Assembly (NCBI GenBank): GCA_020736575.1
Contig: JAGPYM010000020.1
Coordinates: 248,001-312,000 of the forward strand
Reading direction: 5' to 3'
DNA from: Thelonectria olida
Taxonomy: Eukaryota; Ascomycota; Sordariomycetes; Hypocreales; Nectriaceae
Length of the DNA: 64,000 nt
The position numbers and the translations under genes are program-made. The stretch's first letter is position 1. Every line of letters starts with the position of its first letter. Below, piece by piece: positions 32,705 to 44,205 of the stretch. The notes beneath the pieces were generated by a model. That model worked only from the letters and a program-made list of their open reading frames with translations. It made no database searches and was not told where the DNA came from.

Positions 32705-33364
32705 TCAGTCTATATCAACCTTCATCACTGCCGCTTCTGTTCTGGCGCCTCTTCCTTGCCTATAATCATCAAACCAGTGCCTCTGTATCACCTCAAACCC
32801 GGATTTCTCATATGTGCGCCGAGCGCCCTCATTCTCATAGTCCACAACCAGTAAAATCCTCGCCTTCTCTCCAGACGCCAGTTCAGACGCAACCGTCTTG
32901 GCGTGCTCGACAAGTTTCACACCTAGTCCCCCGCCCCTCGCAGTGGGCAAAACGTACATAGCATTCAGGGCGAAGCGCCATTTCGCGTCGCCGTCCAAAA
33001 CTATTTCAGGGCTGAGGTACATGTCTTGGAACCTCTTCGCTGCATCTTCCTTGTCGAGCGGGCCGATGAGCGTCAAAGAGGCCAGCCAGTCATCCTGAAG
33101 AATGAGGTCTGAGGCGATCTGGTCTAGCTCTGAGTGGAAAGACGGCGAGGATTTAGTAGATGAGGCTACTATGTTCGTGGCGAGAGGGTTGGATACTCGT
33201 GATCTCCACGTCTCATCTGGGAATGCGACCTCGCGAGCGTAAGTCGAACCGAATGCTTCAGGAGACAGTTGGAGGGAGAGGAGGCGAAAGGACTTGTACT
33301 TTTCGATGAGGTGGTCGAAGTCCGTCTCGGAGGGCAGCGACTTTGGTAAAACGATGACGCTCAT
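32705..33364 (-). CDS. GNAT-family N-acetyltransferase
   Basis: Single exon of 219 residues from the ATG at 33364 (an upstream in-frame ATG at 33379 is possible). The acetyl-CoA-binding motif A is visible as NAMYVLPTARGGGLGVKLVE (R-x-x-G-x-G type), followed by the ILLVVDYENEGARRTYEKSG motif B and FEVIQRHWFDDY, typical of fungal GNAT proteins. The N-terminal half (FRLLSLQLSPEAFGSTY) is typical of stand-alone small-molecule acetyltransferases. The substrate is unknown. It borders the lactonase gene, with no sign of shared control. Confidence 0.9.
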   Translation of the reverse strand: MSVIVLPKSLPSETDFDHLIEKYKSFRLLSLQLSPEAFGSTYAREVAFPDETWRSRVSNPLATNIVASSTKSSPSFHSELDQIASDLILQDDWLASLTLIGPLDKEDAAKRFQDMYLSPEIVLDGDAKWRFALNAMYVLPTARGGGLGVKLVEHAKTVASELASGEKARILLVVDYENEGARRTYEKSGFEVIQRHWFDDYRQGRGARTEAAVMKVDID

Positions 33365-33688
33365 GTTCAAGGATAACAATGCTCTTTACATATATGAGAG
33401 ACACGGGAGTTTGAGTGTTGATGTTGCGATGAGAATGAAATACCTCGCTGAAGCAGACCCGCAGTCGAATGAGTCAAGTGTCAGCACAGCACGCCATCGT
33501 AAAATGGGCTTACTCAATTTGGTAGCTGCAAGGGAAGCTGTAGCAAGGATTAATTCCAACATCCAAATCCTTACTAGGACTGGAATAATTGCAAAAGCTA
33601 GCTACGGCCTATCCCTGGAGAAGAAGCGCCAGCAGATGTCTGGTAATGGAGCATCTGCGTAGTCAGGCGACAAGTTCCCCCGCGTGCT

Positions 33689-35053
33689 CTATTCCTTCCA
33701 GACCAGAATACCCTTCCCATATAACCCTGTAACGATGCCAGTCTTCCTCTCAACGTCCCGGAGCGCCGTGCAACTCGAGGGATACAAAGTGCCAACATAC
33801 AAGTCTCGTCTTCCACCTTCTGCGGTCCAATCCGAGATCCAGGACCCGGCACTCGTCGCTCTGCACACTTCGGCAGTATTGCCCTCTTCCGAATTGCACA
33901 GCGCCCTGGTTTCCGCAAATTTCGTGAGAGAGGGTGGATGGGGGTGTCCCGCGATGAGAAGAGCGCCGTTTTTGTCGACGCTCAAGTTATCAGGCATGAA
34001 TGGGACCTTGAAAGTATTGGTTAGTGTGAGATTGTGCGCTTTAGGCTCGATTTCGAAGATGGAAATGGATGAGCTGCTGGTCGATGACACAGCAAGTGTC
34101 GTGTCGTTGAGCAACTCGATACCGTTTGCGAATGGGATACGTGCCAGTACCCGAGCCGTATCAGTGGCAAGATCAACATGGATGACATTTCCTCCGGGAA
34201 TGGCGGCATACGTCTCTATACGGGCGAGGATGCCGTGCTGGCCAATCGCGAAGTAATGATCATTGGTGACATAGATTTCGCGGTTGTTGATCACGGCAAT
34301 GGAGTTTGGGGTGTGAATCAAGGGGTGCTTGATGAATCGCCGATGCTTGGCAACAGCCCGACCTCCCTTGAAGTCAAGGTCAAACAGATCGAGGCGGGAG
34401 CCGTCGGTACGGTGGTTAGCCATGTATAATGTAGAGGAAGAGCTGTCATACGCCATCCCAAGAGGGTGCAGGTCATCTCCCTCATAGCCAACAAGCTCGA
34501 GTTCGGTCAAAGAATCACTGCCAGAGGCGTAGTCGTACACCCATACACTACCACGAGGGTACGGTCCGGGGAGGAAGATGCCCTGTTTATTTCAAGTTAG
34601 CTCAGATACACAACAAAATGCCTGAGGCACAGGGCAGATGGTGCATCTTTCAACACACTTGTAGTCGCCGATGATGACGGAATGGTTCAATTCATCCATA
34701 TCCCGATAAGTTCGGTCCGGGACCGTGTGCATGGCAGATATGCGACTCACCATGACGGTATTCCATCTCTCCCTGGCTGGGTCACAGCCCAAGATGGCCA
34801 GACCGTGCTCCTCGACGAGGAGAGCATCCTCACAATTACGAATCTGATCTGCAAACTTGATATCGAGCGATTGGAGCGTATTCACGCGCTCAAGCCTATT
34901 AAGGGCATTGTTCCAGAAGAGGGAAAGCATTTGGAGGCGTGGCCAGAGAACGGGCCAGAGCAGGGCAAAGCCGACCAGTAGCTGTCAATGATGTGAGTGA
35001 GAGGAATGGTGGTGGACTGCAGACACACGTACAAGACTGAGTTTGGAGGCCAT
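33689..35053 (-). CDS. paraoxonase/arylesterase-like (SMP-30 superfamily) six-bladed propeller hydrolase
   Basis: Three exons, 35033-35053, 34751-34981 and 33689-34582 (introns of 51 and 168 bases, GTACGT...GACAG and GTGAGT...AACAG), give 381 residues in a closed frame. The N-terminus is an uncleaved-type hydrophobic anchor (LLVGFALLWPVLWP). The propeller motifs of paraoxonases follow: CEDALLVEEHGLAILGCDPA, HPLGMAYD, TPNSIAVINNREIYVTNDHY, PFANGIELLNDTTLAVSSTS and PDNLSVDKNGALLIAGHPHP. The Asn and Asp residues in NSIA, TNDHYF, ANGI and PDNL correspond to the calcium ligands. PON-type enzymes hydrolyse lactones and aryl esters at a membrane. In this cluster it could open a lactone made by the Baeyer-Villiger enzyme. 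Confidence 0.9.
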
Positions 35054-35740
35054 GATGAGACGACAAGAGTGCTTCCAGTCTCAATTGTGTACGTCAACGG
35101 ATGAAGATGGATGTTGATGAGATTTGACGTTGATCTGTCGGGGTCTGACTTGGGTTGTCCGGGGCAATGTTACATGTGACGCAAGCCACCTCAGGTCTGG
35201 AACTTTGGGCATTTATGATGATACGGAACCGGGATAGATGTTCTGCCGAGGTCCTCAGCAGTCATCACCGTCTCACCCGAACGACGCTAGTTACCCCGCG
35301 AAGAAGGCTTTGTTGTCTCGGCGAATTTGACGTCGGTCTATTTAAAGCTGCTTATGTTATCTATTTTCTATTCTCAGATAGAATCCACGTAATAAGTTCG
35401 CTCTTGATTGAGTAGTTTTCGCTATGATTAGTTAATCCAATGCCATATCCGGGACTTGCTAGGTATACATAGTAGATGATCTTCCATCGCACAGCGAAAC
35501 GCCCATCCCTCATGCACCACCACCAACGAATCTGAACCCCCGCTAAACCCCTTTAAACCATTGCAGTAACCGTAATTACACATTCCAGTAGGAGAGGAAG
35601 AAGAAGGTATAAGATGATTTAATGATGTTTTCATAAAACTAGTAGAGGCTTGAGGGTCAGTTGACAAATTCAACATGCCTAAATTGCTACTCAAGTGGAC
35701 TTCTAGGCCACAGAAACCCCTTGAAAAAGCCAGCGAGAAC

Positions 35741-36791
35741 CTATTCGGTTGGTACCTCTGCTTGCGCTGCCAGACGAGCAATATACCTAAAGCGAGGTCC
35801 CTCCCAGTCTACCAAGCCCGAGTGAGCTGTGACCCTGTTGTCCCACATGACAACGGAGCGGGGGCTCCATTTGACACGGCACTGAATATCCTGACTCAGG
35901 GCAATATGCTGGTAGAGGAAGTTCAGCAGCGCGTCACTCTCTTCCTTCTTATAGCCCACTATGGAGCGGGCGAACTGGGGCTGGATGTAAAGGGCCTTCT
36001 CGCCCGTCGCCGGATGAGTTCGGACCAGAGGGTGCACAGAAGTGATTGGGTCCCTCCTCAACCGCCCGCCATTCCTGAGCGCAGCCTGAGCCTGGTCATG
36101 CGCGGAATGCACGACCTTGAGCCCAGCCAATCGCTCTCGGAATCCGGGAGAGAGTCGCTCATACGCCTTGACCTGGTTGACGAATAGAGTGTCTCCTCCG
36201 CTCTCGGGGACTTCGATGGCGAATAAGAGTGTGGTTCCCGGAGGCTGCAATTCGTAGCTTACATCACTGTGCCACGAGATGGATGTAGTTCTAGCCTCGA
36301 GTAATTTATCATGACCTACATCTTCGGGTCCGCGGTAGACCATATGAAGCTGAGGAAAACCGGGAACAGCACCACTGTGGGCGAGAAAGTAAGCTCAGGA
36401 CGCTAAGTTGCAGCCAGAAATGACCTTATGAGATGGAGAGTGATTACCTGACTGGATGGACATGTAGCTTACCGAAATAGCTCGCAAAATCAACAGCCTG
36501 CTGGATCGGGATAGTTGCAAAGTCTTGATCGTGGAAGACCACAACCTTCAGTATGTCAGCCAGGTATTACGCTCTGGACTTGTCGGGGTAGCATACCTTC
36601 TTCCGTGCCACTAGGAGTGCGAGTTCGTCCTTTCCCTTGTTGTCCAGCTGAGAGAGCTGAACACCTGTGACCTCTGCACCGATCGTTTTAGTAATGTCGG
36701 AAATTTTGACGCCTTCTTTCAGTAGGGATCTGAATTTGGGATCCGCATCTTTGCCGTGCTCGTAGTGCTCGAAGAGCTCGAGAGGGGCCAT
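35741..36791 (-). CDS. TauD/TfdA-type alpha-ketoglutarate-dependent dioxygenase
   Basis: Three exons, 36597-36791, 36448-36545 and 35741-36374 (introns GTATGC...TGAAG and GTAATC...CCACAG), give 308 residues with the frame closed. The iron facial triad is seen as WHSDVSYE (His and Asp) and the distal His in VTAHSGLVDW, with the 2-oxoglutarate-binding Arg in GPRFRYI. N-terminal IGAEVTGVQLSQL and VVFHDQDF are family hallmarks. TauD-type enzymes hydroxylate taurine or other sulfonates (releasing sulfite), chlorophenoxy acids or alkyl sulfates. It is divergent from the aldo-keto reductase. A TGCGGCCGCA palindrome sits at 36794-36803, directly before the ATG. Confidence 0.93.
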
Positions 36792-36793
36792 CC

Positions 36794-36803
36794 TGCGGCC
36801 GCA
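36794..36803. promoter_or_regulatory. TGCGGCCGCA palindrome before the TauD-type gene
   Basis: A perfect 10-base palindrome with CGG/CCG half-sites three bases upstream of the ATG. It could be a Zn2Cys6 target or lie in the leader by chance. Confidence 0.25.
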
Positions 36804-37454
36804 TCATTATTAGTTTTGTTCCTTCTTGCAACGGAGCGGAGAAGGTTGCATCTATACTTTTGTCCATTCTCGTTGCCCCAGAAGGGAAGACCATATCTGT
36901 AAAGACCATAGTGTTAGGCTGAAGCTGCTCACGCTGCAATTATCCAATCATGTTTTGTACATACAATTCGAGAGGCGAAGGCGAAGCGTTATCGCTCTGT
37001 GCTAAGGTAACTGCCTTGTCGCGCGGCAGCGAGTCTCCCTGTATGGGTTGTTCTGTAGTTGTGAAAGTCGTCATTTCTCATTCAGATCTTTTCTGCGATG
37101 CTCCCAAAAGCCGACCCAGTCTTGTCTTCCCGGCTGAGATTTTCTCTTATGTATACGATACCTCCGATATAGGCCGGCGCAATCGGAGGTTCCAGGCATG
37201 TGCCTCCCCGATTCTAGAGACAAATGTGAGGCCGCAAGCGAAAGCCGAAGTGAAGCAACCGGTTGCGCGGCGCCACATTAGTCGCCATGTTGGCCTATAA
37301 GCTCGTGCCAGGACTTACAAATGTCCAGCGATGCATCGCGACGGTTTCCACTACGCGGTTATGTCCGAGATCCAAGTCAAGTGCAGAGGAGACAAGTCAT
37401 TGTGGAGCCAAACACTATCCTCCAGGTTCACGATCAATACCTGCAAGGGTTCCT

Positions 37455-37475
37455 CATCGGCCTTGCTCCGCGATG
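37455..37475. promoter_or_regulatory. candidate cluster operator, copy 1
   Basis: CATCG...CGATG arms around a spacer that includes GCTCC; the segment ends with the 11-mer GCTCCGCGATG (37465-37475). It differs from copy 2 at one of 21 positions. Confidence 0.5.
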
Positions 37476-37568
37476 GTATGGCTGCCTGCTAATCAATCAC
37501 ACAATTTTAGTTGGTTTCGTCTAATACAGCCTTATCTCATGTGGCCAAGCCAGGACGATGCTGGGGAT

Positions 37569-37595
37569 CCACATCGGCCTCGCTCCGCGATGTGG
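37569..37595. promoter_or_regulatory. candidate cluster operator, copy 2
   Basis: Perfect eight-base arms CCACATCG and CGATGTGG separated by 11 bases, containing GCTCCGCGATG at 37582-37592. It lies about 145 bases upstream of the aldo-keto reductase ATG. The same 11-mer recurs at 46605 in the promoter between the Zn2Cys6 regulator and the NtaA-type gene. Confidence 0.55.
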
Positions 37596-37737
37596 GCGAT
37601 CCTCCTATTTCACCTGCTCATACGTCGCCGGCCATAAATCCATTGCCAGAGCCAGTGCTTGGATGAATTACATGTGCCGATGGCGTCACCTCTCCCAGCT
37701 TGTGATTCCTCCATCCCGAGTCGAGTAACGCACTGCA

Positions 37738-38940
37738 ATGGCACCACCTGCTGTTCGACCTCCAACGAGCCTTCTTGGCCGCCACCGGCTGCTGGCTCCG
37801 ACTGCAGGGGTTTTTGTCAGCCCGATATGCCTGGGGACCATGAATTTTGGGGGCGTGATGAACGATTCGCTGGGCGAGTGCACGAAAGAGACCGCATTTC
37901 AGATTCTCGATTACTTCTACGAGAAAGGAGGCAATTTCCTCGACACGTTAGTATGAGTCTTATGCTTCACATCTATTGTCCATTGCTGAGGTTCTGACAT
38001 AATCTCCAGTGCGTCGAGCTACCAGGGAGAAGAGTCTGAGAAGTGGCTGGGCGAATGGCTGTCCAAGACTGGGCGGCGCGATGAGTTTGTCCTGGCGACA
38101 AAGTATACCGGAAATTTCAAGTCCAGGTCGGAATCATACCGACAACAATCCAACTTTGGTGGAAATGGTACCAAGAGCCTGCACCTATCCGTCGAAGCGA
38201 GCCTCAAGAAACTCCAGAGCACCTACATCGACCTCCTCTACCTCCACTTCTGGGACATGACCGCAGACATACCCGAAATCATGCAGTCGCTGAATCACCT
38301 GGTTGCTTCAGGCAAGGTCCTGTACCTGGGCATCTCGGATACGCCAGCCTGGATCGTGGTGAAATGCAACGAATACGCAAGGCAGCACGGACTTAGGCAA
38401 TTCTCGGTGTACCAGGGCCGGTGGTCCGCAGCTGATCGGGATTTCGAGCGAGACATCATCCCCATGTGCCGGGCTGAAGGCATGGGTTTGGCGCCTTGGG
38501 GCACGCTTGGCCGTGGTCTTTTCAAACCCAAGGACCAGATCAAAGCAGGTGGTCGAAACATGCCGTCGATGAATAACGGTCGCGAGGCTCTGGTTTCGGA
38601 GCAGCTTGAGAAGATCGCTGATCGTAAGGGGGTCCCCATCACATCGGTTGCCCTGGCGTACGTGCTGCACAAATCAGCATATGTCTTCCCCATCTTGGGC
38701 GGACGCAAGCTGGATCACATCCGGGGTAACATTGAAGCCCTGAGTCTGCGCTTGACGAGCCAGGATATTGCCGATATTGAAACTGCCTACCCGTTTGACG
38801 TCGGCTTCCCACACAACTTTTTGAGCGGAAACACTAATCGCGGACCCAAAGGACCTGGTGATGTTCGTACCGCCAACGTACGCGGTTTGTTTGATTATGT
38901 CGAAGACATCCAGCCAATCTTGCCTCAACTCCGAGAATGA
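37738..38940 (+). CDS. aldo-keto reductase (norsolorinic-acid-reductase-like group)
   Basis: Two exons, 37738-37946 and 38010-38940, over a 63-base intron (GTTAGT...CTCCAG) give 379 residues. The AKR tetrad is present: Asp in FLDT, Tyr in SSYQGEESE, Lys in VLATKY and His in LLYLHFWD. LGISDTPAWIVVKCNEYARQ, FPILGGRK and the C-terminal FLSGNTNRGPKGPGD segment are typical of the fungal subgroup that includes NorA/AflE-type aryl-alcohol dehydrogenases. The reaction is NADPH-linked aldehyde or ketone reduction, or the reverse. Two candidate operator dyads lie upstream. Confidence 0.93.
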
Positions 38941-39489
38941 TATGTGTGTGGATAGGTCTGGAAACATTGTTGGATATGGTCGCTGTATCTAATACTTTGC
39001 GGTGTGCTTGACTATCATCCACAAGAGCCTTCCTAGAAAAGCTTTAAATCGAGATCAAACTAGTACCTAACGCATAGACTACATAACAATGTTAGTCCTA
39101 ATGAAGCAATGTTAATAGCACCAGATCTATGAAAATTAAGATGCAAATACAAGATGAACCTGTTGATGCGTTGGTGTCTGCGGACGCTGCTTTAGAGCGT
39201 GCAACAGGTCCTCGATCCTTAGTTGGGCAAGGTGCCTACGAGCTGCAATTGTGAATCATACTAAAATGGGCTGGGGATCGGTTTTGGCTGTCATGGTAAA
39301 AGGTACAGTGCAGAACTTTGCCCTCTGTATAGATGGCGCATCTGGTGTATCACTCTCGTGATACAATTTTTCATAGACGACAGGAACGTAACTATTAGCG
39401 GAATCCCGATGTCAACTATCGATAATGCTCACGTGTTATCAGCTCAAATTCATTCAAGGTGATACCGAGAGTGCGTAAATTCAAATACC
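38941..39489. other. intergenic, no gene seen
   Basis: About 550 bases between convergent genes. No feature recognised. Confidence 0.4.
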
Positions 39490-41560
39490 CTACGGCCAGC
39501 TATGCCAGCTCTCGTGTATATCGCGGAGATCTATTTCAGCCGGGGTTCTCTTCAGATACGACGTGATGTCAAAGTTGGAATCTGCTTCCCTCATTGTCCG
39601 GCCATTTCCAAAGAAGGCAAACCTGTTCCCACTGTCCGAGATATACTCGTACTCGAAGTCCTCCCAGCGGGGGTTACGACGAATAAACGCCAGATGCGAG
39701 GCGCTGCCGGGCCAAGCGCCGTGTATCCGCGCGCCGGGACGTCCACCGTTCGCCCAGGAGCTGCAGTTCCCAGTCATGACAGTCGTGGGAAAGTACGCGT
39801 CAGCGTAGGATATGAAGTCATCCACAGCCCTGGCAGACGGCGTGACGGTCTTGATGCCCTCGCTGGACACCTTGCGCAGGACCTTGGCGTAATAGGTAAT
39901 TTGGCTCTCAATGCTGTGCACAAAGGTCCCGGCAATGCCGTTTGTGTGCACAGTGCCGATGAAGAGCAGGTTGGGGAACCCAGCACTCGCCATTCCGAGG
40001 TATGTCTTCGGGAATCCAATCTCCCCGTCATGTTTCCAAGCTGTCCTAAGATCCACACCACGCGCACAGATGGAGAACGGAGGCGCGAAGTCGATATTAT
40101 GACCGGTCGCACAGAATATGGCGTCCACTTTGCGATGAGTGCCGTCCACCGTCTCAATGCCGGTGGCAGTAAATCTAGAGATGGGGGTCTGTATGTATTC
40201 CAGGTTATCCTTGGTAAGCGCTTCCAGATATCCCGGCCCTGGCGTCAATCTCCTGCAATGAGGCGAGAAGTCGGGTATCATCTTCTCCGCCAGGCCAGGC
40301 TTCATTTCCAGCCGCCGATGCATGATGTCGGTGAACTTCTCTCGATAACTGGCATTCTCCTTGGTCCCTGCTTTCATGGCGTTGGCGCCTCTCCAGTACC
40401 GGTCCTCGGCGTCCTTACGGAACGTGAGATAGGTGTCTGGGTTGGCAAAGGACTTGATCTGTTCTTCGGAGATGTATTCTGGCCCGATCTGGCGTTCGCG
40501 GCCGCCCCATCCAGCAGCGATCCACGTCTTGTTGCGCGCATAGTGATCTATATGTTTCACGACTTTCTGGAGTTCTGGAACCAGCTGGATACCACTGGCA
40601 CCATTGCCAATGACCGCGACGGTCTTGCCGGTGGGATCGTAGGTCGGGTCCCAATTGGAGCTGTGTCGGAGGTGACCCTTGTAATCCTTGATGCCAGGAT
40701 ACTCAGGTAGCTTCCACTCGTTGAAGCGCCCAATTGCCGTTATCACAAAGTCAAAGTTTTCGACCGAAGTGTGCTTCGAGTCTACATCCTGCAAAGTGAG
40801 AGCCCAAGTCGACTGCGCATCGTCCCATTGCGCGGTCTCGACATAGGTACCCATGCGCAGGAAGCGGGCGACGCCATACTTTTTAGTCAAGTTCTTCCAG
40901 TACTCGAGAATTTCGGCTCCCTCCGCAAACTGCTCAGACCATTGCACGTTGGGGGAGAAGGTGGTCTGGTAAACATGCGAAGGGATGTCGCATCGCACAC
41001 CTAGGTAGGTGTTTTCAAGCCAGGTTCCGCCCTATCACCCAGTGTCAACATTCTGCGGCAACGAGAGAGAAACGACGAGCAGTGATTCAAAGGAATTTCA
41101 AGAAAAGGAGTGTTGGGCGTCCTTCAGGATGTCTTCGACTTACCACCTCTTTGCTTTTCTCAAAGATTGTCAGCTGGACATTAGGCACCTTCTCAGGCAA
41201 TAGAATTCCAGATAGGATACCTGAAAGCCCAGCTCCAATCACGGCCACGCGCAGGGGGCGGAAGTCGTCAATCAAACGGTCCTCAAGCTTGAGGTCTGAT
41301 ACTGGATAGGACTCCACATTATCGAAGGGCGAGGGATGCCTAAGTTTCTGCTCCTCGGTCGCGTGGCTGGTAGGGGCGTCTGTGCCATTGACCGCATTGC
41401 CATTCACGCTGGGAGAGGGCTCTGTGTCCGCAATCTCATTGGCCTGTGTGCGAAGCTCTCCAAGCTTTGACGCCACGGTTTCGCCGTTGATTCCAACCGA
41501 AGGCATATGTGCCACTGGGGCAGAGTTGCCCTCGGGCTGAGCATTAGAGATGATGTGCAT
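39490..41560 (-). CDS. Baeyer-Villiger-type flavin monooxygenase
   Basis: Two exons, 41144-41560 and 39490-41031, with a 112-base intron (GTAAGT...GATAG) give 652 residues; an ATG at 41593 would add 11. An N-terminal extension of about 100 residues precedes the FAD motif GAGLSG (109-114), GGTW (140-143), the NADPH motif GNGASG, and the BVMO fingerprint YKGHLRHSSNW (256-266), which keeps Gly, His and Trp but has Tyr for Phe and Asp for the final Pro. The C-terminal half includes FCATGHNIDF, the second flavin-monooxygenase ATG motif. Such enzymes convert ketones to esters or lactones, or oxidise sulfur. It is divergent from the Dal5-type transporter. Confidence 0.93.
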
Positions 41561-42251
41561 AGTGCAGTATGACGACGGCCGTGGGCGTTCCAAAGAAATA
41601 CTGGATTAGCTCTAATCGCAGAGCATGCGCTGCTGATACTGCAGTCCGGTGAGAAGGAAACATTCATCATTTTGATATATCTCGGCATCTTCTGAGAACA
41701 TTAGCTGAACACACATTCCGTTCGGCTGTGGATGACGCGATCGTTGCAAATGATATCCTCCCCACACTTTGCTGCAACTGGCTTACCCCCATAGTATGCA
41801 ATCAGTACTTCGAGGGATCTGTCTCGCTTGGACTAGACTCTAAGCACCTTGGTCCCTGTCTGACCATCGGCAAGCTCCCCGACAGCCATCTATCCCCACA
41901 GTTGGTCTATTCCCAGGCCGCTAAACAACTAACAGCAAACGAGATCTATCGGATGCTGCGGCTGGACGCGACTGCGTTATCTCTTAGACGGTTCACCTCA
42001 CCAGCCAGCTCCGGTCAACCCTGTAACCCAGTGGTAAAAGCTCATACGGTGGCGGACTTGCGTGCGCTTTCACTGGAAGCACGCCTTCTGGCCCATGAAG
42101 ATGGCTGCCAAAGCGTTTAGAAATGGCTACGACGATGGTAGTATATGGGTCCCTTTGGTGCCTCTTCGAAGAGACTTCAAGATTATGGAATAAAGAACAG
42201 TCGAACCATACTTACAGGTCGAATAATTTCTGACAAGTCCAAGTATTCACA
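41561..42251. other. divergent promoter of the flavin monooxygenase and transporter genes
   Basis: About 690 bases. An open frame at 41728-42120 shows no known domain. The 11-mer GCTCCGCGATG is not present here. Confidence 0.4.
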
Positions 42252-43829
42252 ATGGCCGGCCGCCCATGGTGGAAGATTCGGTGGTTTGCGGATGCCGATT
42301 CGCCGAAAGAGAGGAAGTTAATTGTCAAGCTCGATCTTCTCATCGTGCCATACGTCTTCCTCGCGTATTGGGTCAAGTACATTGACCAATCCAACCTCAG
42401 TATGATCATTCAACAATTATCACTTACAAGGCAAGCATTCTGATAAGGCAACAGACAATGCGTACGTTTCGGGGATGAAGGAAGACCTGGGACTATACGG
42501 CAACGAGCTTGTCCAGTTTCAGACTATGTACACTGTTGGAGCTGTCGTTGGCCAGCTTCCCTTCATGTTCCTGCTCACACATGTTCCGCTCCAATGGTTG
42601 ATTCCGACTGTAGATGTCCTTTGGGGCCTCTTCACGCTTCTGCAGTTTCGCGCAACGAAGGCTTCGGAAGTCATGGGATACCGGTTTCTTGTCGGCTTCT
42701 TTGAGGCTGCATTCTATCCGTCAATTCACTACATGTTCGGATGCTGGTACCGAAAGGACGAGATTTCTCGTCGCGCTGGTATCTTTTACAACGGCACCAC
42801 CTTGGGTGTACTTACTGCCGGATTGATCCAGGCTGGAACATCAGCCCGCCTTCATAATGTGAATGGCTTGGCTGGCTGGCGGTGGATGTATATCATATGT
42901 GCAGTCATCACCATCCCAGTCGGCATCCTCGGTATCTTCGTTATCCCAGGCACCCCGGCTATGCCAAACCGTCTGGTTCTGAGCCAGGCCGACATCGATC
43001 TCTCAACCTCGCGGCTAAAGTCGGCTGGCCACACCACTTCCGAGAAGTTTCAGTGGAAATCACTACGACAGGTTATCAAGAATCCAATCTTCTGGGCACT
43101 CCTGTTCGTCATGACCTTGTTCTGGAATTCAGGCGGAGCTCAGGGTAGCGGAGCCTATCTGTTGTGGCTTAGGAGCTTAGACCGCTACTCCATCCCCAGG
43201 GTCAACGAGCTGGGAACACTGCAGCCCGTTTGCGGCATCTTCTTTGTTCTGGCGATCGCCTTTGCCTCTGACCTGCTGGTTGGACCTGTCTGGGCGCTGA
43301 CAGCCGGTCATGTTTTCAACATAGTCGGCCTGGCCATCCTCCTTGTCTGGGACGTCCCGGAGGGAGTCAAATGGTTTGCGTTCATGACCAACTTTTCAGC
43401 AGCTTCAACGTCTACCGTCGTCTATGGCTGGGTAAACCATGTTATGAGACACTCTCCGGCCCAGCGAGCCATCACTCTTATCATCGGAACTGCTTGGGCG
43501 CAGTCATCTACGGCTTGGATCGGACTTCTCACCTATCCTACAGTAGAAGCTCCAAGGTTCACCAAGGGCTTTGCCTTCGGCATTGCCATGTCAGCCACCT
43601 TGATTCTACTATCGCACCCACTGAGTTGGTGGATAAACTCACGCGAGTAAGGCCGCCCTCCAGACTCCCCGTTGGGTCTTACATTGAAGATTGGTACTAA
43701 TGTGGACCCAGAACACATGAGGTCGATGAGGAGATCACTACAGGGTCCCTCAATCTTCCAAACGACGACTCCTGTCACTCCAGCGACCCAGATGAGGCTA
43801 TTCACGCAGTTGTAGTTCAGAAGACCTAA
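42252..43829 (+). CDS. MFS transporter, allantoate-permease (Dal5/ACS) family
   Basis: Three exons, 42252-42399, 42455-43646 and 43712-43829 (introns GTATGA...CAACAG and GTAAGG...ACCCAG), give 485 residues with the frame closed. The Dal5-family start KLIVKLDLLIVPYVFLAYWV then KYIDQSNL-NNAYVSGMKEDL is clear, followed by about 12 membrane helices, with GFFEAAFYPSIHYMFGCWYR and GWRWMYIICAVITIPVGILG. The Ser/Asp-rich C-terminal tail is cytoplasmic. Family members import anionic organic nutrients such as allantoate, ureidosuccinate, pantothenate-like compounds and, in yeast Soa1, sulfonates. The likely role is uptake of the cluster's substrate. Confidence 0.93.
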
Positions 43830-44205
43830 TTACCCAAAGGTTGATTGACTCAGTACAGGTCCAGAATTATAAAAGACTGTGAAACAGTTGGACTCTGTGA
43901 TCAAGAACCCGACTGGAAACAAACAACGTAGCGCTTTCACTTCAGCGCTATCAAGCCCAATTCTTTTCGTTCTATCGCCCATTGTGGCAATTTCTGAGTA
44001 TGGCTCCGATGCCTGGCCGACTCCGCAATTCCCTACCTAAATCGAATAATAATAATACATGGATATTATTAGCCTGAAGCTGAACTAAAGCTTTTCAGGA
44101 CTATTCTATTTTCCATTCCAGCTTCTTGTGTATGCATGTGACCTATTGATTCATAGATGGAGTAAATCTGTACGTAGTACAGAAACTTTATCAAATGATA
44201 CGTTC

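Larger units (their letters stand above)
36940..37737. other. divergent promoter region of the TauD-type and aldo-keto reductase genes
   Basis: About 800 bases without a supported gene. It contains two near-identical dyads (37455-37475 and 37569-37595) described separately. Confidence 0.5.

Noticed and set aside
37450..37600. Spaced near-identical dyads as a CRISPR array
   Set aside because: Only two copies, no uniform spacers, and the genome is fungal; a regulatory reading fits better.
39502..40710. Plus-strand open frame of 402 codons
   Set aside because: It lies entirely opposite the flavin monooxygenase exon and shows no domain; it is a shadow frame.
41728..42120. Plus-strand open frame of 130 codons upstream of the transporter
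   Set aside because: No domain similarity, and it lies wholly in the divergent promoter.
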